Part shown: positions 53,281-64,000 of the stretch, piece by piece | How positions within the stretch are numbered: the first letter of the stretch is position 1 | Layout of the letters: each line of letters starts with the position of its first letter | DNA from: Symbiodinium kawagutii | Lineage: Eukaryota > Sar > Dinophyceae > Suessiales > Symbiodiniaceae | Length of the DNA: 64,000 nt | Assembly: GCA_009767595.1 (NCBI GenBank) | Contig: VSDK01000621.1 | Location: 503,714-567,713 of the forward strand | Direction: 5' to 3' | Notes under the pieces: generated by a model | The model's database searches: none | Seen by the model: the letters and a program-made list of their open reading frames with translations, nothing else | What the model was told of the DNA's origin: nothing | Program-made: the position numbers and the translations under genes

Positions 53281-56200
53281 GCACACCAAGGCTTTTCAAT
53301 GTGGGCTGAGTGCTGTACGTCGACAAATGGCGCACCACAAACTGGCAATGAGGGAGATCAGCTGCCAGGTAAAGTAGAATGCCAACGCATGTTCTGAAAG
53401 CTTTGGCAAGCATTGGGCTCAACTCACCTGTGGTGTCAACCATGTCGATGTCTGCATGTGCTGGAGTCTTCTTGCTTTGCAATCGTTTGTTCAATCCCAG
53501 TAGCTCACACATCTGCTGAACATGTTTTGGATGTGTATGGATCAGCAACCTTCCATCCTGCTGCAACACCATTCTGCGCTTCAAGAAGCTGAGCTCATCA
53601 CCAGGTTTCTCGATAGCCTGAGTAGAGACGGAATACTGCTGCTCCAAACACGGAATCAAGCGATTGAAGATGAAGTCACGTTTACCAACCACCAGAACAT
53701 CATCAACATGAATGAGCATCATGCAGCCACCGTCCTTTGATCTGAGGAGGCAAGGATACGGCATGTGTTCCTCCATGCCGAGCCTGTCACGAAGAAAATC
53801 CGTGAGGTCCTTGTACCACATCAAGCTGCCATCTCGTTGACCAGGAAGGACTCGTCCAAGCCCATAGCTCACCGTGGAACCGTCTGCCAGCTTGCAATCT
53901 ACCACAGTGGGCGTACGTTGTTTCACAGTCAAGAAAGCGTCCTTGAAGTCAAGCGACACCATAGCAGCATTGCAATGTTCCCTCATGTCGAGAAACATAG
54001 TTGGCAGAACTCTGGATACAATGGCACTGCTTGCAGGACTGAACAATGAATCTCTGTCAGGTTGAAGCCATGCAAACTCACGGGCCACAAAACGAGATCT
54101 CCGAAGCCAGATTGCAGCACCTGAAGCATCATGCTTCTCACGCCATGTCCTGACGAAGCGTGTTGAAAGCGTTTTGGCATTCTCCATGGGATCAATCAGC
54201 ACACCCATCTTGACCAATCGCTTCACCTCCATGGCATCTGCCAAAGCGTCAAGTCGTTGCAACTCATCCTCATCAACATCCGGTTCATGCACGGTGTGAG
54301 GATACGTGAGCTGCTTCAACACCTCATCATCAGCAACTTCGTCCTCATCATACTCAAGCTCGTTGAAGTCCAAGTCATAGGCTTCAAGATCATCCAACTC
54401 CTCATGAGAGAAGCTGAACACCGGTTGCTCATCTTCATGTTCATAGAGATCCAGAGATGTACTAGTCACCAGTTGCACGAGTTGCTTCGAAACCTCAGAG
54501 TCACTCAGCTTGGGAGTCTTTGGAACTCGCTCCGTTGCGGGCGTGTCATCCAGCAAAGCATCTGGAGTGGTGGGAACAGCCTCACCACTCGAAGGTCGAA
54601 GCTTCTTGGCTGAATCATCACCATCTGAACCTCCAGCTCTCTTCTGACCGTGGGTCTCATCCATGGAAGCATCACCAACATCTGCAACAGCTGGCGCAAT
54701 GTCATCTGGAAGCCCCGCATCACAGGAAGCCTGAACATGCTCATCATCGTCTGCATCTTCATCAGGGTGCTCTGCTGCATAGTTCTGCACCTGAATGGCT
54801 TCCACATCAATCGCTGGGGGCAAGGCAGCACCAACACCAAAAGCAAGCGGCTTACTGACTCGCTTCCTGTACATCATGCGGTGACCCAAAGCAGCAAGCC
54901 CAAAGTCCCAAGGCCAATTCTCAACATCTGCAAGGCGTTCAATGTTGAAAGGAATGGGGCACCGTCTCACACTTCGAGTCACAAAGATGCCATCGGGTTG
55001 CGCAATGATGTGAAGGTCACCAGACATTGTTTTTCCCAACCAGACACCATGTTGCCATCGGGGTCCAGCCTTTGTGTCTGTTCGAAGGTACCCAAGGACA
55101 TCTTCGCCAAACATGCACAACTTGCCACTGTAAGCACGGTCACTGCTGCGTTCATATGCTGTCATCCCTGCAGACACAACAAAATGGTTATGTAACCAAG
55201 CTGAGTGAACCAATGCCCAACAGTACAGCGGGTGTTGGCAAGAAAAAATCATGCGACCCATGGCCACCTTGTCCTCGATTTGCTGCACGAGGATCCCTGC
55301 TCTTGAACGAATTTGCTGGACAGTGGACTCTGCTGCACCATTGGATTGATGGTCGCCCACTGGAGCACCTTCATCATGAATGACAACTCCCATGCTTCGG
55401 CAAGTGCAACGAACTGCATCTGCTATGGCCAACACGGAGGGCTCTTGATCGGTTCGAATAGCCAGCTCTCGATGTTGAGTCAACATAATGAACCGAACCA
55501 CCTCTGCAGTGAGGTATGGCAAGCTCCTGCCTCCCTTGTGTGGTGTTGGGATAGCAGCCATCATCTTCGTTGCCCTGTCACGCACAAAGAGGCAAGTCAG
55601 CTTGTCTGATTCATCATCCATTCTTGAACAGAAACCAAAGTCGAAGCTGAGAAGACTATGGCCAGATGACTCATGAGCAACAACATGATGAGGATCTTGA
55701 CGTGAACGATACTGAGTACACAAAGCACACCATGGTTTGAAAGGTTCATGGGTGAGAGCATGATTCTCGATCTCCTGCTGCGTGGGCTCCTCAGGTCGAG
55801 CTTGTGGAATGGGCTGGCGTTCTGCTTCGTTCCTGACACGAATCTCAGCACCATGAGCAGCAAGCAAACTCTGAGCCTTCACATGATCAACCATTCTTTG
55901 CAGGCACTTCTGTTTGCTACCCCGCTTTGAAAGGCCAAGTGAATGACAACCAGCTTGCAGGACTTTGAGAGTGCAATCCAATGTCATAGAAACGCCATCC
56001 ACAACCACAGCTTCATCATCCGGCACAAAGGGGACAACACGATCCTCTTGCAATGGCTCACCCTCAGCTATGTCCACTGGAGCTTCCAATGGTTCTGGGT
56101 CCGGTGCAATGCTGGGCTCATAGTCAGGATCAGGCTCCATAGGCTTTGCATTTGCAGACTCTGTTTCAGGGCGTACATCCATGAAGAAACCCAACTGCTC

Positions 56201-56290
56201 ATCTGGAACTGCATGCTTGTGAGCAAGAGTAACAACCTCTACCACACTGTCACCATGGTAAATTTCGGATCCAACGAATCCTGCATGTCA
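53281..56290 (-). CDS. copia integrase and reverse transcriptase
   Basis: After a Pro/Glu-rich start and a SAP-like helix pair (LKVLQAGCHSLGLSKRGSKQ), the integrase zinc region is HALTHEPFKPWCALC. The rve core has Asp in SFDFGF, Asp in AIRTDQEPS and Glu in NGAAESTVQ. A long acidic linker follows, then RT with RSRFVAREFAWLQPDRDSLF, SLDFKDAFLTV and the catalytic MLIHVDDVLVVG. The frame runs into the N gap at 53,280, and its translation beyond the gap is in the wrong phase. Confidence 0.92.
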
Positions 56291-58030
56291 GCAATGGGCT
56301 CACAGAACTCATCAACCTCCCAGCCTGTATGACTCCTGAGAACCAAGGTAGTTCGAAGCCACATGAGTTCTTCACTGGGGGCCATGGTGGTATCAACATG
56401 CTGAGGTCTCGTGGTCTTGATTGCAAAGAGATGAGCATGAATCCTGTTCCAACCGGGCACCAAAGTTCGAAGAACTCTACCAAGCTGAACCACACGCACT
56501 GATTGCACACCAACTGCTGGGGCATCCACTGGGCCCGGCGCGCGCGCGCGCGCGCGCTCCCCGTCTGCAGAAATTTCTGTCACAACTGAAATGCACCCAC
56601 GAGCACACAAGGAATTGTTCTTGTACAGCACTTCAATCTGTTTGTCATCTTTTGTCAAGTGAGGTTTGCCATCAACTTGCACAACACTCCAACCAGCCTT
56701 CAGAATACTGCCAAGCGCAAGCAATGGACAAGTAATATCTGAGACAATGAAGCGCTCCTTGAAAATCACTGAACCCAACTGCACATTTGCAACACGAGTC
56801 GACTGCACCTTCAATGGAGCACCCTGAGCATCCACAAAACATGTGTCAAGGCCTGGGCACTCATCACCAACCTGACCATAGCGAAGGGGCAACGCACTCG
56901 TGTCAGCACCTGAATCCAAGATGATGTCACAAACTGAACCCATGCTTTCACATGCACTGTTGATAGCACGCAAATGCTGAACACCATCGAGCTGTTGAAA
57001 CACATCTGAGGGGCCAAAAGTCCATGAACTGTCACCATCTGTAGCAGTCATATCATAGGTCAACACACGCACAGAAGCAGGATTCGTGGGTGAAGTCGGC
57101 ACTGAATGAACTGTCAAGTCCTCCACATCATTGTTGTGACCAAACCATGTTACAAGTCGAACAGCCTGAGATCCAGACCCAATGCCAGAGTTCACACTAG
57201 TCACTGAATGAGCTGTATCCGACTTGCTGTTGCTGTTGTTGTTATCAGCACCGTTGTCTCCCACAAATCGAATCTGCTGATCTGACTTCTTCTTCAAACA
57301 GTCGCGTTGCCAATGACCAGTCTTGCCACAGTAAGCGCAAACATTGCTGTCAAGCCTACCCTTGGACTGCCCCTTCGATTGACCCTTTGAAGAATCATAA
57401 CCAGAGCCCTTTTGTTGATTCTGAGAAGACTTTCCCTTTCCAGAACTTTTGTCATAGCCCTTGCCTTTCTTTCCTTTCTCAGTTCCTTTTCCCTTGCCAG
57501 AACTCTTACCTTTCTTGCCTTTTCCCTTCTGCAGCAAATTCACTTCCATTGCAGCCGGTCCTGAATCACCTGTAGCATACGAAGTCACTGCACCAATTGA
57601 AGTGGCACCACACTCCAACAACACGCGATCCTTGCTCCAAGATGAAGACACACTCTCATACGCAATAACCTTGTCTTTGATTTGTTGAAAGGTGCTACTG
57701 TCATCCATGCCCAACTGCACATGTTGCTGAACATGTCTGGGTAAGGCCTTCACCAAAGTCGTCAGCATGATGTCATCTGAAACATCTGTACCAGAAGCTT
57801 TGCGATACTCATCCCCTATGCGTTCCAGGTTCTGAATCTGCTCAAGCAATGTTCTGTCTTTGCTGAAATTCGGAAAGTTCATCAATGCAGACAAAATTGC
57901 AAGCGCACGAACCTTCGTCTTGGGGGTGTAAAGATTATGCAACTGGCGCCATGTTTCCAAACCGTTTGACTCAGGGATCTGACGCAGCACCTTGAGCGGT
58001 CGATGGCGAATTGCAAGACCTGGCTTTCGT
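56239..58030 (-). CDS. copia gag C-terminal part and aspartic protease
   Basis: Gag helices (ETWRQLHNLYTPKTKVRALA, LVKALPRHVQQHVQLG), a basic KGKGKKGKSSGKGKGTEKGK linker, and one zinc knuckle CAYCGKTGHWQRDC. The protease has DIILDSGADTSALP (active site DSGAD) and LLALGSILKAG. A run of alternating CG encodes RARARA near the end (56,538-56,558). The frame closes at 56,239 and pol is in a different frame, with about 45 bases of overlap at 56,240-56,290. That is either a programmed frameshift or a one-base indel. Confidence 0.85.
56538..56558. repeat. (CG)n run inside copia gag-protease ORF
   Basis: Ten alternating CG/GC steps (GCGCGCGCGCGCGCGCGC), a strong Z-DNA former and a slippage-prone site. 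It encodes Arg-Ala repeats. Confidence 0.95.
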
Positions 58031-58339
58031 CAACTTACCTTCAGGAGTCTCATTGAAAGTCACTGCTGTGCTGCAATTGTCCTCAACATGCTTGAGTTCA
58101 CTAGCATACTTGTCATCTGCAAAACACAGCCACTGTCGAAATGAAAATGCGAAGTCTGCCCAACCTGCTTGATCCTCAGTGGACACTGCACTACCAAACT
58201 CCTTGGGACACTGAACAGTTTTATTGGCCTCACCAAAACCACCACCTCGACTCACTGTGGCATCTCGAAGGGCCTGAGCTGCCTCTGATGCAGCCTGTGC
58301 TGCTTGCTGCACCGATTGAACCAGGGCTGTTGCATCCAT
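57971..58339 (-). pseudogene. copia gag, N-terminal part (frame broken)
   Basis: ATG at 58,337-58,339 (MDATALVQSVQQAAQAASEA), then DFAFSFRQWLCFADD, the start of a copia Gag capsid. The frame ends at 57,971, while the homologous continuation (PLKVLRQIPESNGLETWRQL) is in another frame from about 58,030. The expected 60 to 80 residues between VEDNCSTAV and the continuation are missing, so an internal deletion has cut Gag. Confidence 0.7.
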
Positions 58340-58520
58340 GTTGTAAAGCACGAACACAGCACTGAATCGAAGAGCAAATCAGCAGAGTCAAACTGATGTC
58401 CAGTCCCACACCTGAAATCACAAATGCAGTACACTGAGATCGCAGTGGCACAAACACCAAGGATGGGGCTCGAGATCAACTGGAGCTACCCAAAGGTCAC
58501 AGCCCGGATGCCCTCACTTT

Positions 58521-58537
58521 GGAGGGCTCCGCTACCA
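58521..58537 (-). promoter_or_regulatory. primer-binding site of the copia element
   Basis: TGGTAGCGGAGCCC follows directly after the 5' LTR. TGGTAGC complements a tRNA 3' end ...GCTACCA, as in initiator Met tRNA, the usual primer for Ty1/copia elements. Confidence 0.75.
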
Positions 58538-58674
58538 TGCTTATTTTCCTTGATCCGAAGCGCCTCCAGGTACACTTCTTGATTTGTGCGTGTTGCACAC
58601 TGTATGTACTCCACTGCAACAACTTTAACATACACTATTGGACAGGGTGTTTCCACATGCGCAAATCTCTTGCA
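58538..58674 (-). repeat. 5' LTR of the copia element
   Basis: 137 bases, TG...CA, one mismatch (C for G at 58,564) to the 3' LTR. Confidence 0.97.
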
Positions 58675-58679
58675 AATAC

Positions 58680-59105
58680 AAAAATATCATATAGATGAGG
58701 GGTATAGACCGGTAGAAAAACAGATAGGAAGGTAAGTGAATGAATTTGGTGGCAAACAGGTCCATCATAGGTAGGCCGGTAGCCAAATCACCAGAGAGCT
58801 CGGTGGGTGAAGGTTGCCCACAAAAAAGGTTCACCCGCCATGTTAAACCAATTCAATTTTCTGCGTGCGCAGCCCCCTGACCGCCAGCAGCTTGAAAATC
58901 ACCGTGAGCCTCAAACCATGTGATATCTAAGACCTGAAAACGCTTATTACTTTCCTGTGTAGCCTGTCTTTGGAGGCAACCCTTGGGAATTTGATCTGCA
59001 TAGATTGCCTTTCTCACCATGACCCTGGAAATGCGCTCAGTGGACAAAGTCCATCAAAATCATGGTGCAAAAAAAATTGCAAACGTCAAAGCATCTACAA
59101 ATGGT
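58680..59105. other. no gene recognised right of the copia element
   Basis: AT-rich with short open frames on both strands. No motif or splice-bounded exon was seen. Confidence 0.4.
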
Positions 59106-59109
59106 ACCC

Positions 59110-61620
59110 GCACGAGGCTGGGGCGGAAGTTTCCAAGTTAATAAAAGGCCCTAGGGAAAACATTTGGGCCCATAGGGTGCCAACCCGCCACACCACAATA
59201 CTACACTACACCACTCCGCACCACAGCACAACACAACGCAAACCAACAAAACACACCACACCGCACCACACCACACACCACAACAGACACCACAACAAAC
59301 ACCACAACACACGCCACAACAAACACCACACCACACACCACACAAAACACCACACCACACAAAACACCACACCACACAAAACACCACACAAAACACCACA
59401 CCACACACCACACAAAACACCACACCACACCACACCACACCACACACCACACCACACCACACCACACACCACACCAAACGTGCCAAGAACAAACGTACCA
59501 AGACCAAACCTGCAAACACAAAACGTACCAAGACAAAACGTACCAAACAAAACGTGCCCGAACAAAACGTACCAGAGCAAAACGTGCCAAGACAAAATGT
59601 ACCAGAACAAAACGCACCACAGCAAAACCTACTACAAGGTAGTACAACGTACGACAAAATATTGCAAAGTAGCACAACGCACTACAAGATACTACAAGGT
59701 ACAAGTAGGGCCCGCACAAGGCGGGTGCGGAAGTTTCCGATAATGAGGGAACTTGGGCCTATAGGATGGTCGTGGGAATGTTGTGCCTATAGGACTGTGA
59801 AGAGATTGCGTGCTTGGCGTTGGCTTGATGCCATGCTGTCAGCAATCAATTTGTTTTTCGGCGTCTCGTTTCCATGCGCAAAAAGACAGGAAAGTTACGC
59901 AGAACGAAGCGCGAACACAAGTACCACGCCTGCCACACAAATTCACGTTTGCAGGACATCGGATGATCAGCTGACGTTCCATTTACAGAGCGAAAAGCAC
60001 GTGCAGGATGACTCCATGTACTCAAAGTACCACCCCTGCCACACAAAACCAGGGCCCCACACAGCCAAGGAACACTTTGAAACCTCCAGGCCACTGCGAG
60101 GACATTCGAAGATAATTCGAAGATAATTCCCGAGGATAATTCGAGGATAAAGCGATGATGAGCGCCGAACAGACCTACAAAACAGCCAAGCACGGAGCAC
60201 GATTCCACGGGAACTCGCAATGTTTGGTGACCTTCCCATCTCTCAAATTTGCACCGCGCTACAGTTTTAGCGATTCAACACGTACGATCTCTTCTCTCAG
60301 CTATTCTGTTGGCAGCATTTACATTGCGGAAAGCAAGTCCAGCAAAGCTTCACGCGCTCAAAGTACCGCGCGCCACACAAAGTCACAGCTGAAAGACTGA
60401 TGTTCCATTTACATTGCGAAAAGCACATGCAGGATGACCCATGTACTCAAAATACCACCGCTGCCACATCTCTACGTTTGTCATCTCTACGCCTGCCAAC
60501 TCCACATGCTCTACTATACTTTCTCTACTCTACTTTCTCTACTGCACTTTCTCTGCTTTAATCTACTCTGCTTTACTTTCGCTACTTTACTTTGATTCTC
60601 TTCTTTACTTTCTTTACTCTACTTTCTCCACTCTACTTTCTCTACTCTTGTTGCCCTCTACTTTACTTTCTCTACTCTACTCCACTTTCTCTACTCTACT
60701 TTCTCTACTTTACATTCTGCACTCTACTTTACCTTCTCTAATCTACTTTCTCTACTCTACTTTCACTGCCTTTCTCTGCTCTGCTTGACTTTCTCTACTT
60801 TACTTCCTCTACTCAACTTTCTCTACTCTACTTTCGCCACTCTACTTTCTCTACTTTACTTTCTGTACTCGGCTTTCTCCACTCTACTTTTTCTACTCCG
60901 CTTTTTCTACTCTACTTTCTCTACTCTACTTTCTCTACTGTACATGCTGCACTTTACTTTACTTTCTCTACTCTACTCTACTTTCTCTGCTTTACTTTCT
61001 CCACTCTACATCCTTTGCTTTACTCTACTCTGCTTTATTGTCTCCACTCTACTTTCTCGACATTACCTTTCTACCTTACTTCTTCTACTCTACTTTCTCT
61101 ACTCTACTTTCTCTACTTTACTTCCTCTTCTCTGCTCCCCCTACTCTACTTTACTTTTTCTACTCTAATTTACTTTTGCTACTCTGCTTTTTCTACTCTA
61201 CTACTTTCTCTACTCTACTTTCTCTGCTCTACTTTCTCTGCTCTACTTTCTCTACTCTACTTTCTCTACTCTACTTTTTGTACTGTACTTTTTCTACTCT
61301 ACTTTCTCTTTTCCATTTTCTGTACTTCTCGCACTCTACTTTACTTTCTCTACTCTGCTCTACTTTCTCTATTCTACTTTCTCTACTCTACGTTCTCTGC
61401 TTTATTCTAGTCTGCTTTACTTTCTCAACTCTACTTTTTCCACATTACCTCCCTACATTACTTCTTCCACTCTACTTTCTCTATTCTGCTTTCTTTACCT
61501 TCTCACTCTACTTTCTTCGCTCTGCTTTCCCTAATCTATTTTTTTGTTCTCTATTCCACTTTTTCTATTCCATCTCCTTTTTTGCCATACCTATGTCTAA
61601 ATTTTCTCTGCTATTCTTTC
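59110..61620. repeat. composite dispersed repeat, copy 2
   Basis: Same block order as at 18,361-19,990: GGAAGTTTCC start (59,127) and again at 59,729; a CCACACCACA run (59,188-59,470) passing into ACGTACCAAGACAAA units (to 59,640); a unique block with ACCTCCAGGCCA, GAGGATAAAGC and CACCGCGCTACAGTTTTAGC (59,925-60,300) and a partial second copy (60,310-60,470); then a long TTTCTCTACTCTAC tract (60,480-61,620). Long Cys/Val or Ser/Leu/Tyr frames here are repeat artefacts. Confidence 0.85.
59188..59470. repeat. CCACACCACA / ACACCACAACA low-complexity array
   Basis: About 280 bases of only A and C on the plus strand with 5-bp and longer periods. Not a telomere repeat (no TTTAGGG or CCCTAAA). Confidence 0.95.
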
Positions 61621-61982
61621 TTTCTCCGCTTGATTGTCTCGCTCTCTTTGGGCATTTGAATTGCTGTCGACTGTATCGACATGCGCTTTCGAGCGTTGGC
61701 CAAAGAGCAATAAATTCTTGGCATTTGTCGCGACGTCGATCAAAGTTTTGACTGGTTGACAGCGGCGTTCTCTGCCCTTCCTGCTCACGTTGAAATGGCT
61801 GTGATGCAACTGAGACGCAGGCCTCTTTTAGTCAGACGGTTGCTCAGCTTTGTTTTTGGGTTTTCTTACTATAGTTAATGACTGCTTTCGAGCTGCCCTG
61901 GATTTCCTTGCCGTTGCACTGCTGTGTCATTTGCATCATGGTAACACAAGCCAAGACAATATACAGCACTTTCACTTACCGC

Positions 61983-62041
61983 AACTTCGTACGGTCCTCG
62001 CAGAATGCTGTAACTTCGTACGGTCCTCGCAGAATGCTGTA
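61983..62041. repeat. 29-bp tandem duplication
   Basis: CTTCGTACGGTCCTCGCAGA ATGCTGTAA occurs twice head to tail. Confidence 0.95.
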
Positions 62042-62673
62042 CGGCAGCACAGGGTGACCCAGCACAACTTCTTTGCTTCCATTCATTCGATCGACAAAGC
62101 GGAGATAAATAAAAGACAAGAAGAAGACCCCAGCCCTGCTCTCACGTGAGCGAATCAACAAGTCCCAGCCACATGTTGCAAAGGTTAAATGTCCTGTGAG
62201 CCGGCCCTCAAGAATGATGAGACAATCATCTTTTTTTGTATTCCATCAGCAAAGCAGCATCGGAGGCAGATCTGTCAAGCACTACGCAGGAAAACAAACA
62301 GCAAAAAACCCGCGGCGAATATCTCGCACTGGCCCGGCAAGAAACTTGAAAAAGAGCCGCCGGTGAAAAGATAAAACGTTAAAGCAGCTTGGACAATGTA
62401 TTGTCCACTGGACAACAACGCCCAGCCTGTGGTTGACTGGCTTGTAGAAAAAACTCTTACTGTCCTACGCAAAATCGCAGCTGGCATAAACTCGGAATTG
62501 ATTGACCGAAACAGACCCTGTCCTTGTTCCTGCTGGAGTCCACGGTTTCGCTTTACGTCTCCTTTGCGGGAGGGCGGGTCAGAGACCTTGAGGCTACGAA
62601 GGTTTAAGGTCAAGGCGCGCGACGTAGAATTAAACCTCAAAAATCAATGCGGCTCCGCTCATGGACGAAATCC

Positions 62674-62712
62674 GGGGAGGGGGGGAGGAGAGGGAGGGGG
62701 GGTGGCAGGGAA
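62674..62712 (+). other. G-rich tract, candidate G-quadruplex
   Basis: GGGG A GGGGGGAGGAGAGGGA GGGGGGG TGGCAGGG: at least four runs of three or more G with short loops on the plus strand. Confidence 0.7.
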
Positions 62713-62751
62713 TAATTGGGATAATGCGATTACAACCTTTGTCATCACATG

Positions 62752-63088
62752 ACATAGGCTTTGGAACAAGCTCAACTTTGCTTTTCTTCAGCCAGTGGTT
62801 CGGATAAATTTTTGTGAGATTATCCAGCCATAGCCCTTGAAAGGCTTTGACACAAGCTCAGCTTCACCCTTCTGCAGCCCGTTGTAAATAATAAGTTTTT
62901 CTCAGATTATCCAGCCTTCAACCTTGAAAGGATTGGACACAAGCTCAGCTTTTCTCTTCTTCAGCCTTTGCACAAACAAGTTTGTAAGATTATCCAGTCA
63001 TGGCCCTTGAAATGCTTTGACACAAGCTCAGCTTTGCTCTTCCTCAGCCCTTTGCACAGACAAAGTTAGGCCACGGCCCTTGAATAAC
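62752..63088. repeat. four-copy tandem repeat, unit about 80 bp
   Basis: Copies begin near 62,756, 62,841, 62,928 and 63,011 (GGCTTTGACACAAGCTCAGCT or variants) and share CTTCTTCAGCC, GATTATCCAGCCAT and CCCTTGAAA. They differ at roughly one base in six, so the array is old. Confidence 0.85.
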
Positions 63089-63193
63089 CCAACGCTCTAC
63101 CACCAAAAGATTCTCTACCAAGAAGTTCACCCAGCCACAGCACCTAACTGCGCCCAGCCAATCAATTCCAAATATGATAACGATTCACGGTGT

Positions 63194-63315
63194 TGTTGGC
63201 GTTGCTTGTGGCGCTGCAAGTTTTCCTCTCCTACCTTCAAGCCGCAGCTGCAATAGAAGACACACAAATTTGATGGTGAGAGGGGAAAACTTGCAGCGCA
63301 AGAAACAACGCGAAC
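63194..63315. repeat. inverted repeat, 40-bp arms, 42-bp loop
   Basis: Left arm 63,194-63,233 and right arm 63,276-63,315. The core GCGCTGCAAGTTTTCC is perfectly paired and the whole arm about 80 to 85 percent. A transcript would fold into a long hairpin; it could also be a small foldback element. Confidence 0.85.
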
Positions 63316-63440
63316 ATTGACTGCTTTCTCCAATTTGCAAAAACGTGGCGCGCGCAGAAATAGCGTCAAGCCACGAAAACTATCACGCAAGCAAGCTCTT
63401 GGGGACAGATTTCGGTCTTTGGCATTTCGCATTTCTGCTG

Positions 63441-63696
63441 ACATTCTACCTAGCTCACGCTATTAAGTTCGCGTCCGGCAGAGCCCGCAGCCCATTTGCG
63501 CGCCCATGAATCAAAGCTGCCGACGCGCGCGCGCGTAGATCATGCCGCTAAAGCAGCTTTCCATCTAGACATTCTACCTAGCTCACGCTATTAAGTTCGC
63601 GTCCGGCAGAGCCCGCAGCCCATTTGCGCGCCCATGAATCAAAGCTGCCGACGCGCGCGCGCGTAGATCATGCTTCGCTAAAGCGGCTTTTCCATC
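63441..63696. repeat. tandem duplication, unit 128 bp
   Basis: ACATTCTACCTAGCTCACGC starts at 63,441 and 63,569. Both units contain GCCGACGCGCGCGCGCGTAG (a Z-DNA-prone CG run) and end in CTAAAGC.GCTTT. The second has a few extra bases. Confidence 0.92.
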
Positions 63697-63742
63697 TATT
63701 AGCCATCTATTATTTGCAAGCGCTGCCTTTAAAAGTCATGGG

Positions 63743-63906
63743 TCACCCAGGGTAGTTTACATGGTCTGGTTGAAAGAAACCTTTCCTATTTGGACCATGG
63801 AGCGCCAAGATGGCGTATGAACACCTCTGCGATAAGAATCTCTTTGCGCAACCAAAATGCATTTGCTCAGAGGCACCAGAAAGATTGGCCATGGCATCAC
63901 GAAGAA
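63743..63906 (-). CDS. weak candidate first exon or small ORF
   Basis: ATG in a short minus-strand frame: MANLSGASEQMHFGCAKRFL, then SQRCSYAILALHGPNRKGFF, ending at TGA 63,743. It follows about 70 bases after a spliced-leader-like sequence at 63,969-63,979. No family recognised. Confidence 0.2.
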
Positions 63907-63968
63907 AACAGAATGTGAATCTGTATGAAAAACGCAGAGCGGCGCAGCAGCTCTTTTTCACTCGGGTT

Positions 63969-63979
63969 CTTGAGCCAAA
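63969..63979 (-). other. possible dinoflagellate spliced-leader relic
   Basis: Minus strand reads CCGGTTTGGCTCAAG; the last 11 bases TTTGGCTCAAG equal the 3' end of the dinoflagellate spliced leader (CCGTAGCCATTTTGGCTCAAG). Such relics mark genes copied back from mRNA. An 11-base match has only a few percent chance of arising randomly in this window, so it is suggestive only. Confidence 0.35.
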
Positions 63980-64000
63980 CCGGTATCGGTTCAGCCACGT

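Larger units (their letters stand above)
51505..58674 (-). mobile_element. Ty1/copia LTR retrotransposon, structurally complete
   Basis: Bounded by two 137-bp LTRs that differ at one position and begin TG and end CA, flanked by the 5-bp target duplication AATAC (51,500-51,504 and 58,675-58,679). A primer-binding site abuts the 5' LTR and a purine-rich tract abuts the 3' LTR. Internal order gag, protease, integrase, RT, RNase H is that of copia (Pseudoviridae-like) elements. High LTR identity means recent insertion, but the gag frame is broken near 58,000, a frame change separates protease from integrase, and an N gap hides the RT to RNase H junction. It probably moved with help from an intact relative. 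Confidence 0.95.

Noticed and set aside
53874-55676. Plus-strand frames of 60 to 181 codons across the copia element
   Set aside because: Antisense shadows of the integrase-RT ORF.
59188-59470. Possible telomere or subtelomere
   Set aside because: The unit is CCACA/ACACC, not TTTAGGG or its complement, and it is internal to a composite repeat present elsewhere.
59151-59743. Cys/Val-rich minus frames and Thr/His-rich plus frame of 170 to 257 codons
   Set aside because: Translations of the CCACA array; no domain and strict periodicity.
60441-61751. Several Leu/Ser/Tyr-rich plus-strand frames of 115 to 237 codons
   Set aside because: Translations of the TTTCTCTACTCTAC repeat.

Overview
The window looks like nuclear scaffold sequence from a dinoflagellate, most likely a Symbiodiniaceae alga. 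Two runs of N (7,417-7,443 and 53,203-53,280) mark it as assembled scaffold. The main argument is intron structure. A 16-exon gene can be read through with conserved residues and matching phases, and its introns start with GC (8), GA (6) or GT (1) and end in AG, often with a short AG(G) direct repeat at both edges. That pattern is known from dinoflagellates and is rare elsewhere. Other support is tiny GC-richer exons floating in AT-rich, repeat-rich introns, abundant copia and tyrosine-recombinase retroelements, and one possible relic of the dinoflagellate spliced leader at the right edge. Nearly all recognisable coding sequence is on the minus strand.

Layout. 1-8.7 kb: sparse, with candidate small exons (one EF-hand-like at 2.25-2.41 kb) and microsatellites at 4.04-5.25 kb. 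8.75-17.52 kb: a complete DEAH-box helicase plus RBR ubiquitin-ligase fusion gene (DEAH11/DEAH12-like, about 1,600 residues). 17.5-24 kb and 27.4-34.3 kb: a tandem and dispersed repeat family whose units carry the first codons and 5' flank of that helicase gene, broken up by a composite pyrimidine/ACGTACCA repeat and by 15-bp minisatellites. 28.8-31.8 kb: a degenerate MULE-like transposase and a broken P-loop protein. 34.6-38.6 kb: four exons of a WW-domain gene.

38.9-47.15 kb: a tyrosine-recombinase retroelement with intact ORFs, bounded by split direct repeats. Its order (recombinase first, then Gag, then methyltransferase-RT-RNase H) and an in-frame UGA between Gag and Pol make it the most interesting object in the window. 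47-51.1 kb: candidate host exons, including a clear two-exon piece of an unidentified gene. 51.5-58.7 kb: a structurally complete Ty1/copia element with 137-bp LTRs, a 5-bp target duplication and an initiator-Met-tRNA-like primer site. Its pol carries a C-terminal membrane-segment extension, and its gag is disrupted. 59.1-61.6 kb: a second copy of the composite repeat. 61.9-64 kb: short tandem and inverted repeats and a G-rich tract.

How it fits together. Three host genes (helicase-RBR, WW-domain protein, unidentified 50.8-51.1 kb gene) lie in the same direction, with repeats and retroelements filling introns and intergenic space. Both intact retroelements share the host genes' orientation. 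Exon coordinates were read by eye from frame, phase and conservation; no alignment was run.
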